64,000 bases of DNA from Nymphaea colorata (Eukaryota; Streptophyta; Magnoliopsida; Nymphaeales; Nymphaeaceae): contig NC_045138.2 in the NCBI RefSeq assembly GCF_008831285.2, forward strand, positions 15,347,934-15,411,933. Reading direction: 5' to 3'. The position numbers were made by a program, and so were the translations under genes. The notes under the pieces are model-generated. The model worked only from the letters and a program-made list of their open reading frames with translations. It searched no databases and had not been told where the DNA came from. This document shows positions 25,601 through 38,560 of this stretch, piece by piece. Numbering within the stretch: position 1 is the first letter of the stretch; each line of letters starts with the position of its first letter.

Positions 25601-26612
25601 ATCTCCAACGTTTTGGTTATTATCCACTATCTAAAGTTCCGACTATCATGATCTCCCACTTCCTTGTTAAACCATATCAAAGTCCAACTTGTGGATACGT
25701 AAACAACCACAAAACAAGCGTTACCTTCAAAAAATGTGCAAAAATCAGATAATGGTTCACATGGCACTCGATGACAATTTCAGCTGGGATGAACTCAAAA
25801 AACTGAAGGTGATAGAGAAGACCTGCTACTATACAACCTTAAGTGGCAGTAGAAAGATGACCAGCCAACTAATGCCAGACGCTATTGATCACTAATTCTG
25901 ATGAATAGAAGTGCCGCTTAATAAACCTGGCCGTAGTAAAATTTCTCGATTTTGTATCAAACCAAACGAGAATAACGTCCGCTCAAGCGAACTGCCTATC
26001 GCTCATAATCCAGAGGGTCAGCCCAAGATTATCCTGCTTGCAGCAGGAGAAGGGCCGTTTTCAGTTGCGTATCTTCTTCTCTCCCACATTCTCAGATGAA
26101 ATATAGAAAGGCAAATTCAGATATACAGGATACAGTAGTAAGCAACTCTCAAGAACACACATTTCCCCAAATTCGACACATGAGCACCGCAACAATCGGC
26201 GCCGCGCAAAATCCACCAAATCCAAGAAATTGAATTCGACACGAAATAACCAGAAAAACAGGAAGACGGAATTCTCAGAACCAGACTAAGATTTCCTACA
26301 AACTCCAAATCCACATACATTTACTATGAACTACCAGAATCAGGGGCAATAACGCTCAAAAAATCGACCTGTATAGAATGCGGAAAGGAGACCGATACTC
26401 ACAGCCTTCACCGAGAAGCTTCTCCGCGAAGATGTCGAGACAGGAAAGCGGGACCTGACGGTCTTGGAACGTAGGTCGACGGCCTTGCGAAGGCCATGGA
26501 AACCCTGAGGGATGACGGAGCGCTGAGGAAAGAGCTTGTTGGAGGAGACGGCCGCAAGGGGATTGGAAGAGAGGAGGGAGGAGGAAGCCGGCGCCGCCGC
26601 CATTGCCGCCAT
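22657..26612 (-). CDS. BAS1: Chloroplast 2-Cys peroxiredoxin BAS1, copy 1 (7 exons)
   Basis: Thiol peroxidase that reduces hydrogen peroxide and alkyl hydroperoxides in the plastid stroma, recharged by NTRC or thioredoxins. Exons, in transcript order: 26403-26612, 25266-25340, 24769-24850, 24584-24663, 23107-23232, 22885-22998, 22657-22773. Phases close exactly and give 267 residues, the usual length. Residues 1 to about 69 are a Ser/Arg-rich transit peptide. The peroxidatic Cys is in [12 protein letters not shown] and the resolving Cys in [14 protein letters not shown]. The GGLG motif (SGGLGDLK) and the C-terminal YF motif (KEYFAAI) mark the overoxidation-sensitive class. Intron 3 uses a GC donor (ACAG|GCAAGT). 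Intron 4 contains a recent 0.33-kb tandem duplication. The start at 26610-26612 is the first in-frame ATG; a second lies three codons on. Copy 2 is at 44595-48325. Confidence 0.95.
23315..23996 (-). repeat. Recent tandem duplication inside intron 4 of BAS1 copy 1
   Basis: A unit starting GAGTATGCAGAATGCATCGG and ending near CACGTCAAAGTTCTG occurs at 23315-23670 and again at 23671-23996, with only a few substitutions and a different GA-run length. The first copy also carries an extra internal duplication of about 28 bases (ATTTTGATATAACTCATATA and following). The corresponding intron of BAS1 copy 2 (about 45330-45570) has a single, more diverged version, so this duplication is younger than the gene duplication. 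Confidence 0.92.
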
Positions 26613-28050
26613 TTCGGGAACGCCCGTAAAACCCTAGTAGCTGGCTCCTACTGGCTAGGCTTCTCCGCCCTTTGTAGCGACTCCACTCTCTCCCACAGTC
26701 CAAGTGAAAGGAGGGAAATGCCGGTAAGAGGATAAGGAGGGGAAAGGTTGGTGGGACGAGGATCAGCGGCCCTATGCCCGATAAATCAATTACCAATCCT
26801 ACCCCTCAGCTTTCCTGGTAAAGGCATCGAGATGGTAAAAGAATCGTTTTACCATCTCAGTAAATTGATTTCCTTTCCGATTAAATTAGTAACAAAATTA
26901 ATAGATGTTTGATTCCGAACTTTTTGTATACAGAAGAACATGTTTCTCGTATCTTTGTTCCCTTCTTATGGTTAACATGTAAACTGCCCTGGGTAATTTA
27001 GAAGGTTATAAAATGATAGAAACTTATCCCGATCGGGGGTGGAAGGTGAACTACAAGCTCGGGTCGGGTTTATTCAAGGCCCCGGACCACAGTCAGTTCT
27101 CTCGAGCAAGCCTACCTTTTACTAAGGCCGTAGAAAAATGCCTACAGTTTTCTAACTATGACCTGCCCAACCATGTACCACCTTTGGTTAATATCCGATT
27201 ATTTAAATGCCACTTTCAGCTGAAATAAACCGTGGTGATTCCGTTCCAATAATTTAACGTAGAAATTTTATCAACAAAAAATATGTGTTAACGAAAAGGG
27301 AAAAAAAAAAGTTTTAATTTCTTAGACCGAGATTCTAGAAGCAACACATGGTAGAATCGCGCAGATCCATAAATAGTTTAATTTCATTCACAGGATTTAG
27401 ATCCTTACCTTCCGCGTTCCACTTCATATGACAGGAACATTGGGCAACGGGTAATAAAAAAGGCGACAATCATTTCCGTGCCACCAAGTTATGCAATGTA
27501 AATAAATACTACCATGAATGTTGTTTTAATAAAATTTCGTCACATATATGTGATCTACCAAGACTAATTTGATAAAATTGGCCGTTTAATTATCCGTTCA
27601 CAATCCAAAGATATGTTTTTCTACATCACACATTGTGTCCTTATGTCAGGATCAATTTTGCGCCTCATGCCACTAATTTAGCATTAATTTTATTATATAT
27701 ATATATATATATGCGCATAAACACTCATGCGTTCCCTCATTAACTGAAAAAGGTTGGCTTCCAACTACCAGCTATCTAAATTACATCTGTATGAAATTTT
27801 AAGTTTGTTTTTACAAAGAGATTGCGTAAGGATGGGAGACTTTTGTTGCTCACCTAGTGGGGCGAAGCTAGGAATTTTTTAGTAAAAAGGCCAAATTATA
27901 TATTTCAAAGTCATGACTGGGATCAAAGTATAACAAAACAAATCCTTTTTTTATCAAAAAGAATTTTTTTTTTTTTTTTTGGTGATGAGGATCCTTTGCT
28001 CACCCAAGCGCATGAAACCGAGAGGGTAGTGCTGTTTTCATGTTTCATAA
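26613..28050. other. Upstream region of BAS1 copy 1 and spacer
   Basis: The first 150-200 bases are presumably leader and promoter of BAS1 copy 1; a telobox-like AAACCCTAG lies at about 26625-26633. I saw no clear TATA box. Further right there is an A-rich tract near 27300, a TA run at about 27695-27712 and a poly-T tract at about 27965-27980. The open frame at 27013-27228 has no recognised domain. Confidence 0.45.
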
Positions 28051-28224
28051 AGGGGTCATTTGGAAATGAAACACTTTGTGAATGTTTCATGAATTTGCTC
28101 AAAAGATTATATTAGAATTGTGGACACCTCGTTCTAATGCTCCGTGAATCTAACAAAATCTTTAAGGTAGATTTATAAAACATTCAAAAAAGTATTTTAG
28201 TGTTTCAATTGCCAAACGACCCTA
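28051..28224. mobile_element. Small hAT-like MITE
   Basis: The segment begins AGGGGTCATTTGGAAATGAA and ends with the near reverse complement, CAATTGCCAAACGACCCT, giving imperfect inverted ends of about 20 bases or more, including the shared GAAACACT box just inside. Total length is about 174 bases with no coding capacity. The GGGTCNTTTGG type of end is common in plant hAT-derived miniature elements. I could not settle the target-site duplication. Confidence 0.55.
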
Positions 28225-31200
28225 AAAAAAACTGAATTACATTGAATTTGGACGGTGACTGCGTTCCAGACTTGCTTCAACTGTGCCAACTTCCTTCTGC
28301 CATTGAATTATGGTGTGAGACTTAAAGAAAACAACTTGTACCTGTACAATTCATGGATTCTTGTAGGAAAGGCTTTCCCTAGAGCCCTACTGATGTAATT
28401 GTCTCAACATGCCTTCGCTTAATTTTATGCAACCTAGTTTTTTTTTAAAAAAAAATTGCAGCTAGGTGTAGGTGTGCCAAACAAGAAAGTTCTGGATTCC
28501 CCTGAAACTCAATAAATACTAAACTCAATAGGTCTTAGGCCTAATCGTAAAAGAAGAATCCTGATAATTAAGAGTTCAGTTGGATCGACCGACTCCAATT
28601 ACGGAACAAGTGGGTGCCGGTTATGAAATATTTATGAAATTAAGCAAGTTCAATGGCGTAACCCTAGTTTGGACCCACAACATTGTCATGTAAAACAAAT
28701 CGTGAAAGAAATTTTATAATGCATGGATAAGTTCTAGCTTTTTGCGAAGTGAACAAGTCTTCTCTTGTGAGAGCTCCTAATGGGTCTCCGATTCTAGATC
28801 CAGTACCAGCACCATCAACCCAGTTTGCGATATAAGCCTCTTGGAGGGGGGAAAACTTGGTGCTGAACTTGATTAATTCTTATGTAATTAGATTAGCTCG
28901 TATTCGAACCAAAACCATTTATAGCATGAATGGTAGATCCAGATCTATCCATTTAAGCACTTTGGCAATGATTGTGTTTGCAGAAAATATTGCTCCATTG
29001 GATGTTCTCTACAGTGCAACCCAGCTGGGCTCTTGCATATATATGAACTTATTCCATGGAAAGTTATACTGTTGAAGTCAGCCTTTCGACTCTAATACCA
29101 AAGTTAGTAACATTCTTCAAACTTGTTTTTCTGGACCTCACATTTCCTCAAGTTGGAGAATAGAGGCCTTTACATAACACCATTATCCATTCGCTTTTAC
29201 TAAAGGTGAGCTAATTAATCGAATCAAACAGCAACAATACCTTTGATGTGAGCCACAAGTTTGAAGCTTGCATTGCCTTAGATGGAAGAATGTTCCTTGC
29301 TTTTCTTCTTAATGGCCGTGAATCCTTCAAGGATAAAAAAGGATCAGATGATTTAAGCAGATGATCTCCACCTTGAGCAGTCAATAACAAATGAGGACGA
29401 CGCAGAGGAAGAAGTGAACTCAATTTCGTGATAGAGTGCGAACTTGATCCAAGGTCTTCGATTTAACGCTATCTGCAACTTCGGTGCTGCCTTCACCATT
29501 TCGAAGAAGAGAGTGCTGTCTCCTTAGGCAGCGTTATCAGCGTCGGCTTGCATGAGCACAAAGCCGAACGCATATTCCCATCTTCAAGGACCAGACATTC
29601 AAAAGCAGTGCTGCCATGTTCAACTATAGTTTGATAAATACAAATGAACTACAATCATATAAAAAGGAACATAAAGGGGGCCACATCCTCCTTATTAAAT
29701 AAGTAGCAGAAGAAGTAGTAAAACCTTTAGCTAAAGTTCCACCTACCAACCCTACTTGACCAAATTGGTAGATCAATTAATTGCATTAGACCGGCATTAC
29801 GCTGCAGAAGATGTAAAAGGAAGTATAAATCAATCAGACCTAATCCACATCTAGCATGGTGAATAATGCCTTTCCTTGCTAGTTAAAATGCATCACATCG
29901 TATAATTGAAGTTTGTTTGTTCAGGTCGCTTTGTGCCACAAAGTCTGGGCTTCTAATCGCGGCCTTCGAAAACGCCAAATGGAACTGAATATTTTGCATC
30001 CGGGAATTGAATTGGATACATGAAAAGAGTGATGAATAATGTCCACTAAAGCCAAGATTTCCGATCTGCTCAAGCTTTGAGCGATTGTTTCTCTGCCTGT
30101 TTGGCATGTAGCATGTCTTCCTTCTAGAATATGTCTCTATTCTTTGAGACAGACAATCTTATTGTTTGATTCTTTGTGCCTCAATTTTATCCAAACAGTG
30201 GATGGCACACCATAAGAATAAGTGGCATCTGACTAGGAGCTACATACATGCAATTGTGAAGCTGTGCCATTATTGGACTAGGAAGACCCACATATTTCGA
30301 CCAGGTAGATCCATAGGACACTGTTCGGGATGCCCGTGATCGGCGGGTCCTAGAGCATCTTTTCCAATATTCTAACAGCAGCATGTCCACCTCTCATGAA
30401 AAAGGAACCGGTTTTCCTATGAAACAGGGATAGGGGAACGAAACAAACACCCTTCTTGAGAAAATTTCAAGAGCTTTTCTTGGTGATGATGGGCGGTTCT
30501 TGCGCCCACCCTTCATCATCGCATGCTCTATCTTTCATATACGATTTCGCGTTTGCAAATTGGTTCAATCCAATCTACAATCTGCCATCTCAAAAGTGCA
30601 GCTATCAGATCAGAATAAATAAAAAAAAACTTCACTAATGAGATGACGACTACACCAATCAGTGGATCTGGATCTTGCAGCTTCAAGTCACTCCGATTTC
30701 ACAAATAATAGATAAAACGAAACTCTAAACGTGGTTGGCAGGTTCAGCACTTCCCTTGGGATGAACATAACATTCAGCCAATGAAACCGTTGGATAGAAG
30801 CTGGTTATGGGTAATAAAATCCAAACCAAGCCTAACATGGGTCGTTCTCATCTTGCATTATATCAAACCTCACAATGGGATATTGAATATTCATGAGCAT
30901 TTGACAGTCCCCTACAAAAGCAGATAAAGAAACAAGTAAGAAGATGCAAGATCTTAAAGATAGTCGGCTTTTGCCCCGAACCCACAAGAATCCAAGATCT
31001 TACATTATGTATTAGCCGACTCACAAATTTTTGTTTTTCCTTTTCATAGATAAGGTACAGATACAGTCTGGGAAAGTGCCAAACTTTTCCCTAAGCGTGC
31101 TAATCTAGGTTAGTTAGGAAAGAAATGGACATGGAGTAGGCCCAGCCTCGCTAAATGCCAAGATGACGCATCGATTGTCTTTCTTATTAAGTAATCCATC

Positions 31201-31589
31201 ATGCCGCCAAGTCAACAACCAGCTTTTAGACATAAAATTAAATAAGGGCTAGAATACAAGAAGAAAAAATCCAAGAACAAACACCCATGTACAAGAGCAA
31301 TAAGTCTAAAGGGCGATGAATGTTAGACCAAATAAAATGGATTTATAATGCAGAGAGCAGACAAAATAAGGCCCAAGTTGACAATGTTGCCGACATTGAT
31401 TCTATACCATTGACAAAATGTTGATCTTTCGATATCAGTTCCCTTTCTTCTTTGAAAACCATCTCCCCGTTTTTACATGCCATGTACATAGATGACCAAA
31501 ATGTGTGAGTTTTTTTATCTACTCATGAGATTGGTGCAGGGAGCGAGATGAGTGCAACCGTTAGTCATGAGCCATGGCTTAGTTTCCGA
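28225..31589. other. Spacer with old repeat debris
   Basis: No supported gene. Minus-strand frames at 29211-29423, 29883-30107 and 30187-30390 have ordinary composition but no recognised family and no clear splice partners. A possible LTR-element trace is listed at about 29085-29230. The right end is the 3' flank of the LOG gene. Confidence 0.4.
29085..29230 (-). mobile_element. Possible LTR-retroelement trace (fossil)
   Basis: On the minus strand, TTACTAACTT is followed by TGGTATTAGAGTCG, which resembles the tRNA-Met primer-binding site that follows a Copia-type terminal repeat. Just upstream the strand reads AAGGCCTCTATTCTCC, similar to the start of transcription in such repeats. No second terminal repeat, polypurine tract or coding remnant was found nearby. 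If real it is a very old, largely lost copy. Confidence 0.2.
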
Positions 31590-32133
31590 TCAGCTTGCAA
31601 CGCCGGACTGCTGCCGCGCGTCGTAGCCAAGAGGTTCCACTTCCCAAATTAGCTTGGACACGAACGGATCGAGCTTAGGTTCGTACTCCTGCATGCAAAA
31701 GATAATGGCAGTCGTCATTCACTGACAAAGCGGTAACTGAACCCATAATAGATTAACGCAACTGAGCTCGCTTAAGCAAGTGAACGACCAAGTCTGAAAG
31801 TTTTACGATAACTCAAGATTCGAACAAGAGACAACATATGAAAGTTTTATGGTAACTCAAGATTCGAGAAGAAACAACATGCAGCCAACTATTTACGTCC
31901 GGTTTAACTGAACTCAGCTTTAACCCTGCAGCAAGGAATATCCATACTTCGTATTTCTAACATCTTGTCACTTGGTTATGTTTTATCTATAAACAGGCCT
32001 CCATCGGTTGGGTAGACCCCTCAAGGGCGTCAGAGCTTTTATCGGCTAGAAAAAAAAATGTGAGACGAATTGAAGAAGGCTTCATCAATAAAGAGAGATG
32101 GTGGAAAAGACGCACCGTTGAGGAGATTCCTTT

Positions 32134-32166
<33 letters not shown>

Positions 32167-32763
32167 GCGCTGATAGGTAATGATAACTCGGTGGCTTGAC
32201 GATGTGAAGGAATGTCTTGGCTTTCCTAACAAATAACAAGTGAACGGTGAGGGAAAGGCGATGGAGGTGGCGGATCTCTCCGTCGTCGGCGATCTTCACT
32301 TTTAGACGTACCAACGTCCACTCACAAAAGTGACATTGCTTTACAATCTTTTCTTTTGCATGTCAATGTCATTTTCTTGCAGAATCTTACCTCATCCCCC
32401 TCTTTCTCTCGCAGAGTTAGAAAAGGAAAAAAAAAAGAAAAAAAAAATAGAAAGAAAGAAAGAAAGAGGTTCTTCTTCTCTTTCCCTTCATCTGCATGAC
32501 ACTGCGACACGCACGAAATTTTCTGTTCATTGCTAGGAAAGAAGGAAAATGATCTTACTCTTACCTCTAGCTTCCTCACTAATTCTTTGGCCGTTGGTGC
32601 AGAAACGATTATGTGACGTGCGGATTGAGAGATGAAACCTTCGTCCACTGCTTTGTCAACGAAAGACAGTAGAGAGTTGTAATATCCGTCCACGTTCAAG
32701 AGCCCCACCTGTTCCAATATGAAAACGCAAACTTGTTCAACTCTCAGTTGTTCCTTTTTGACC

Positions 32764-32815
<52 letters not shown>

Positions 32816-33144
32816 GCATATGTGCAGCAACAAAGGCTTGCTTGTTGCTTGCCGTAGATGTTTGTCTTTCCGGAATTTCTTAAAGAAAAGGCAACGCACG
32901 AGTTGCTACCCGAGTCAATGGACGTGATCCAAAGCTGGAAAAAGAGAGTCTGATTCTTCACGCATTTGAACAAGAGAATATTTTAGCCATTTCAGCCATG
33001 CAATCTAAAAACATACTGCCTCCTTAAGGGTTTCTGCCACCCATTTCCTTGCAATTTCCTTTCTTTAACAAATAAAGGTGTCGTACCATCTCAACTTGCA
33101 TTCTTCTCTCCTTATATTATATATATACATATATACAAAAAGTT

Positions 33145-33197
<53 letters not shown>

Positions 33198-35976
33198 TGA
33201 GAGAGAGAGAGAAACCTACAGGTTTATTATGGATACCAAGTTGTGCCCAAGTGATGACTTCAAGAAGTTCCTCCAGGGTACCATATCCGCCTGAATGTTA
33301 TTGTTTTACAGCAATAAAAACAAATCAGGAAAGAACTCATTTGAGATTTTTGCGTGAGCGAGTTTAGAAACTGAAAGATACAGAAATGGAGGGAGACAAT
33401 AATCAAATCGATAAAAACTATACGTAGGAGTACCAGGGAGTGCTATAAAGGCATCAGCTTGACGAGCCATCTCTGCTTTCCTTTGGTGCATGTCAGAGAC
33501 AGTTCTCAGCTCCCCTACTGTCTCCCCACTTATCTTTAAAAGAAAGAAAGAAACAAAAAAGGAACGGATCAGTGCATAAAATAAACAGCAACTAGCGATG
33601 AATGATTTAAACAACGCTGTCTGAACTTCGTTTTTTTCTTTTCTTTTTTTTACTGCTCCCTACTGTTCAACACTTTTTTTCATGTTTTTGTCTTATTTGT
33701 TTCTCTCTCTTTGTGTGTTTGCACTCGAGTGGCACCGAGTCAAGAACTGAAGTCGACTCGGTTTGATCATTTCCATTTTGAATCATTGCAGACTTGAAAT
33801 CGTATTGATCTCATCTACCTAGGCTGAGTCTGCTGAGTTGTGACTTGTGAAGTTGTGATGCTCAGAAATAGTACCGAACAAATACACAGACATTGGTTGT
33901 TGCCATATGCTGGCTGCAGAGACAACCTGCAGTTATTCCCAAGCTGTGTTGCTGAAAAAGAAGGACTGAACCCTACGGCTGACTCACTGAGATTTCGTGA
34001 GACTATGAGAAAAGATTCAAAAATCAAAGAGAGCAGAGAGTCTAGTCACTAGTGCAGAAGGAAGTGTTACCTCTCTGGGCATCAGCGTCTTGGGGATAAC
34101 TCTGCCAAAAGAAACAACAACCACAAGAAGAAAATTCATAAGTACATGACAATCAGTGACTCCCCACCAGCATGATCAGCAGTCCAGAAAACCCATCTTG
34201 TTTCAATCAGGCAAAGAAGTCGAGCCATGATAATGATGAACTATCTGATGCAAGACTGTGAAGCTCAGACTGAAACAATTGACAGTTCATAGCCCAACAT
34301 TCATCGAAGTTATCAGCTTTACATGAAGGACACATGAGGAATGCTTTGTGACCAGCAGTTCTTGGTCAACAAACAGCAGAAAAAGCAAAAGAATTTTGTC
34401 ATTTTATGGTTGGCTTCTCCCTTTTTATTTCCATTTCATGGCTAAAATGAGATAAATTTCGCAAAGATTGACAGAACCTGCGTATGATGTTCAAAAGCAA
34501 GATCCTTCGTGCAAAATGATAAACGAAAAGAAATCAAGTACTTTTAAGATAATCATCGCATCAAAGTTAATTCTTTACGATTGTACACTTAGAGTATAGT
34601 AATCTAATTATCAACGTTGTTAACAGAAAAACATATGTCAAAGGGGTGAAAGAGGCAAACTCTACAAGTATACACGGATTAAGGACCAAAGTAGTTAATG
34701 GCAAACTCCATTAATGAACTACCAATGGCAACAAACATTGTTCAATTAAACAAAGAAACCAGAACTGGCAAGGTGGTCGAAGAATATCCCTTATTGGTCC
34801 TTCGATTTTTTTCTTCCTTTTTAAACACAAGGACTTAAAAGCCAAATATATTCCTTAAACTTCACATCCATAAGAAAACCTCTCGGAAATTATCAACACA
34901 GTGGAAGAATACGAAAGCGGTAACTAATTTTTCTTGGAAATTTTTGGCATGTCATAATGAGACTCATTACTCACCCCAAAACATGGCGCCCTCCATCATG
35001 CACAGCTTGTGAAACGAGCCCCATCAAACCCACGCTTCCACCTCCATACACCAAATCGATGCTTCTCTCCACCTGCAAAAGCAATCAAACACGTGCCAAC
35101 GAAGCTCAATAAGAAGTCTTTCTCACAGAACTCGCCAATAGGCAAACCTCCTTTATGTGTATCCGAGTGTGCCTTCATGCTCATAAAACCCTAGAAATAT
35201 TTATAATCCCATGGCTTCTAGCAACCCATAATTGAGCAAAGCACGTTTGTTTCCTAGGGAAGAGCAGAAGGAGAGGATGGGGTGCCTCAATTGTGATTCC
35301 CCACAATTTTTTTCCTTTTAGAAAAAAAAAAATGGGTCATGCGAGAAGGGTGTGGAATCGCCAGGCAAGCAACAGCTAGCCAAGCCCTCATGCCAAAACT
35401 CCTAAAACCAAACTCGCCAATAATAAGCCCACGTTGAAAGCTTGTTAGTTACATCGCCAAGTTAGAACCGGACACGGAAGATGTAAAAAAAAAAAAAGAA
35501 CAATGACAGAAGGAGGTGGCAACAAAGATGAACGGTGGGAGATGAGAGAAAGAGAAGCAAAATTAGATTGAACCAGCTTGAAGACCTAATTTGGCTATCA
35601 AAGAAACAAAACCAATTTGAAGGAGGACGATGAAAAACCAGTTTTAGCAGAAAGAAGATGAGAACCAGTGTCGATAGATAAGAAACTATTTATCCATGGA
35701 ACATTAATTACGAACCAGGAAAAAGAGAAAAACAAAAAGGAACCGTCGTTTTGTCTCCCTTACATGCCTAGAATTGACGTGAGAATCAGAAATGGAAAAA
35801 GGAAGGAACTTAGATGTGGTTCGAAAGAACCTCTGAAGAGAACAAGTTGTGGATTGCAGACATACCATCTCCTTGCCCAACTCCACCGCAGCCTCCTGAT
35901 AACTCATTTTCTTTCCCGGGCTGCTGCCGCAGAAGACACAAATCCTCTTGAATCTGGACATGTGAAGCTCTTCCAT
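31590..35976 (-). CDS. LOG: LOG-type cytokinin riboside 5'-monophosphate phosphoribohydrolase (7 exons)
   Basis: Releases free active cytokinin bases from their riboside 5'-monophosphates in one step; in plants this family acts in the cytosol and nucleus. Exons, in transcript order: 35866-35976, 34975-35072, 34071-34101, 33434-33533, 33220-33290, 32565-32708, 31590-31688. Phases close to 217 residues, typical of LOG. Visible landmarks are [10 protein letters not shown] (start of the Rossmann fold), [20 protein letters not shown] encoded by a 31-base exon, [17 protein letters not shown], and the diagnostic [20 protein letters not shown], whose PGG is split over the exon 4/5 junction. The start at 35974-35976 ([10 protein letters not shown]) is preceded by a compact leader and a good TATA box at 36118-36126. 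Which LOG paralogue it is cannot be decided here. It lies between the two BAS1 copies. Introns 5 and 6 carry long TA microsatellites. Confidence 0.95.
31796..31880 (-). repeat. Short tandem duplication in the last LOG intron
   Basis: A unit of about 43 bases beginning GAAAGTTTTACGATAACTCA (31796-31838) is followed by a slightly changed copy (31840-31880). It lies inside intron 6 of the LOG gene. Confidence 0.8.
32137..33211. repeat. Three TA/GA microsatellites in LOG introns 5 and 6
   Basis: TA followed by GA occurs at about 32137-32166 (intron 6), a pure TA tract at about 32768-32809 (intron 5), and TA followed by GA at about 33149-33211. The last GA run ends within ten bases of exon 5 (33220), right at its donor side. 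Length variation there could touch the splice context. Confidence 0.85.
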
Positions 35977-36117
35977 CCCGGCCTGCCTCTCCCACTCTCC
36001 CCGCCTGCCTCTCTCTCTTTCTCTGTATGGAGGGATATTCCTGTCCAAGAAAGGAGGAAAAGGTATATTTGGAAACGAATACTCCTTTTCGGTGTGCACA
36101 ACAATGGAGACCAATGG

Positions 36118-36126
36118 CTATTTATA
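36118..36126 (-). promoter_or_regulatory. TATA box of the LOG gene
   Basis: The minus strand reads TATAAATAG, a strong plant TATA consensus, about 140 bases upstream of the LOG start codon. This predicts a leader of about 110 bases. No other TATA candidate of this quality lies between it and the start. Confidence 0.6.
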
Positions 36127-36159
36127 CAGTAAGCAACTGGACGGATACAAATCATATTT

Positions 36160-38190
36160 AAAAGACGATCTCCTTTTTATAGGCCAGAAATAGTGCCCCT
36201 CTCCCCTACCACACTACCACCTACGAGCTATATGGGGCCTCCCACAGCAGCATTTCCTAAACTAAGCAACCAGTTAGTACGTAATATTAAAATGGATAGC
36301 CATTCGTCTCCTTTGCCTCCGGGCCTAATTCTTTATTCCTGTTGAAATCAATTTCAAGTCGAATGTCTTCACTTCTTTCTTGCCTGGATGAATATCAGTG
36401 GGAACTGAAGTGGGAGTACTTCCCCATCTACTGCTCCTCTTTAGTCTCCAACAATTTTCTATACAATTTGCCTATTCCTAGTCAAGGGCATGCTGAGCAG
36501 TTTATATATATAAATATTATGCATGTTCTCCTTTTCTCCTTTATTTAAGCACCTAACTTCTTACTTATCCTATTGGAATAAGGGCCCCAAGGTGAAATTG
36601 TCATTGAACTTCCTTGTAGCCTCTCATGACATCCATACCGACACAACCCAAGTTGTATTATGTCAATACTTTACCATTACTTGGTCGGGGATGCATTATT
36701 TTCTTCCTTTTAATAATTTTGTGTGTGTGTATGTGTAGAATAAGGGAATGAATATCCTCTCAGCTAAAGACCATAAGAAGCAAGAAAGATAGCCCGTGGG
36801 AGATCCACGCGTACGTTCTTCATTGATATGGGAAAAATATGGGACGTACAAGAATATAATGCATTAAGCAAAACACGCGTAAATAAGAAAAGAAAGTCAT
36901 GGCAGATGCTCCTAATGAACAGGAAAATATGTTCCTCCTTTTCTTATCCACCTGTTAATAGATCCAAATAGATCCAAATTTTAATTAGTGGGTGTTGGAT
37001 TAAATCTGACTTGTAATTTTGATATTAGATCTTTAGAATTGAGATTCATGGGTTTAATATCTACCTCTTTTTACCCCAGCCCTCTTTTCGGCTAATCACA
37101 AGTGTCGATCTTGAGTCAAATATGAGATGAACAGTTTGATGAATTATGAACTTTAGTGTGTATCTTTTGCTAAAATAAACGAAAAAAGGCCTCATCAGAT
37201 TCATGGATTGAAGACAAGAGGCAATTAAATATCCCCCTGAGTGTTGTTACGGACTGCCTGTCATGGATGTGATACTTGGATCTGAGATAAAATAGATCCT
37301 AGCTAATACATTTATTCACCAAAAACTTGAGATGTAAATCGCTCTTTTGTTCAGTCAGCATTGATCAGATGCAGATCTAGATCCAGATCCATATACAAAT
37401 CCAACAACACATATATATATATATGGAGAGAAAAGGTCGAAAACTAATTGGGATAAACTATATTTCTTTGGGAAATTGTTGGTTCATGGTGGGGACTTGT
37501 CCACCATGAACATAAGTGGTTCCTCACCACTCTTTGTGATATCTTACCTAATTAATCTGTCACTAAGTACCTTGTTCGATATTCTATTAAGATTTCTCCA
37601 GCCAAGTTGGAAATGGGCATTCATTGGAAGTTGGAACTGGCGTTTCTGGTGGCGTTATGTTTCCTAACACATTGCGTAGAGGGTTCAATCGAACCCAAGT
37701 ACTAAATTGGAAGGGGACAGAAGTTGAGTTTGTCGATTGGCAGAATTTAAGCAGGACCATTGCACCAAAATAATATGGTATTGTTTTTTGAGATTACCGA
37801 AATCAGCAGGCAGTGGTTTAAAAATTTTCAAACCTGCCGCTTATGTTTGGTTTTCTACAAAGCACATTCTTGTTTATGCTAATCTGAAGTTACCAAGGGA
37901 ACATAATTAAAGACCAAGCTATCTTACTTGTAGTTTCTCTTTTTGTTTTAACATTTTGCTTTAGGCTCAGGCATGATAAGCGCTTCTTTCCCACTATACA
38001 GGCACAGCAGCCAATGGTCAGTGCAATGGGCTCATTAATGGCGCAAGGAAGATTAAGGAGGGAGGGAGTTTGGGGGAGCAAAGTGGTGATTCTCTCGACA
38101 ACCTGAGACCCTGGTAAGGAGAAAGGGCGATGTTGGCTGGCCAAGTCTGGTGGGGGTAGAAAGGATGATCTCAATGACTGTTGGCTCCCA
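36160..38190. other. Spacer upstream of LOG
   Basis: No supported gene. It contains a GT run at about 36719-36736 and a TA run at about 37412-37425. Short frames at 36342-36738 and 37476-37667 have no recognised domains. Confidence 0.45.
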
Positions 38191-38198
38191 AGAGAGTG

Positions 38199-38560
38199 CT
38201 TAGTTGGGACGTCAGGGGACTAGTAAATCTGGCTAGTCAAACGGACCTTTGGATCTTGATGCTGCAGTTTAATTAACCCTGTTATTTCCTTTTCACTGAT
38301 TTGATGCAGCACAGGAGAGATTAGATGGTATTGATAAACGTTCTGTTAACAGAAGATTCTAGAGCCACTTTAGATAGTGCAGCCCTGGAACATGAGTGCG
38401 GTCGGTAGACGTGACAAGAAATTGTTTAGGTTCTATCTGCTTTGGGATAACTATCTAGGCTACAGGAGAATTATTGATAGTGTGTTTGGCAAGTGGAACA
38501 AAATTAGTAGACTACAAAGATTGAATGAAGGCCAAGAATGAGAATTGACATGCCTGCAAA
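38199..38560 (+). mobile_element. LINE (non-LTR retrotransposon) remnant, endonuclease region
   Basis: At 38199 the plus strand encodes LSWDVRGL, close to the SWNVRGL motif that opens the endonuclease domain of plant L1-type ORF2. About 70 codons further on it encodes KLFRFYLLWDNYLGYRRIID and then DSVFGKWN, resembling the endonuclease C-terminal F-R-F-x-x-x-W block that is followed by a conserved hydrophobic-x-x-x-W pattern. In intact elements these motifs are about 200 residues apart, so an internal part is missing, and the frame also contains stops. No reverse transcriptase motif was found. Further decayed sequence may run to about 39.2 kb. Confidence 0.35.
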
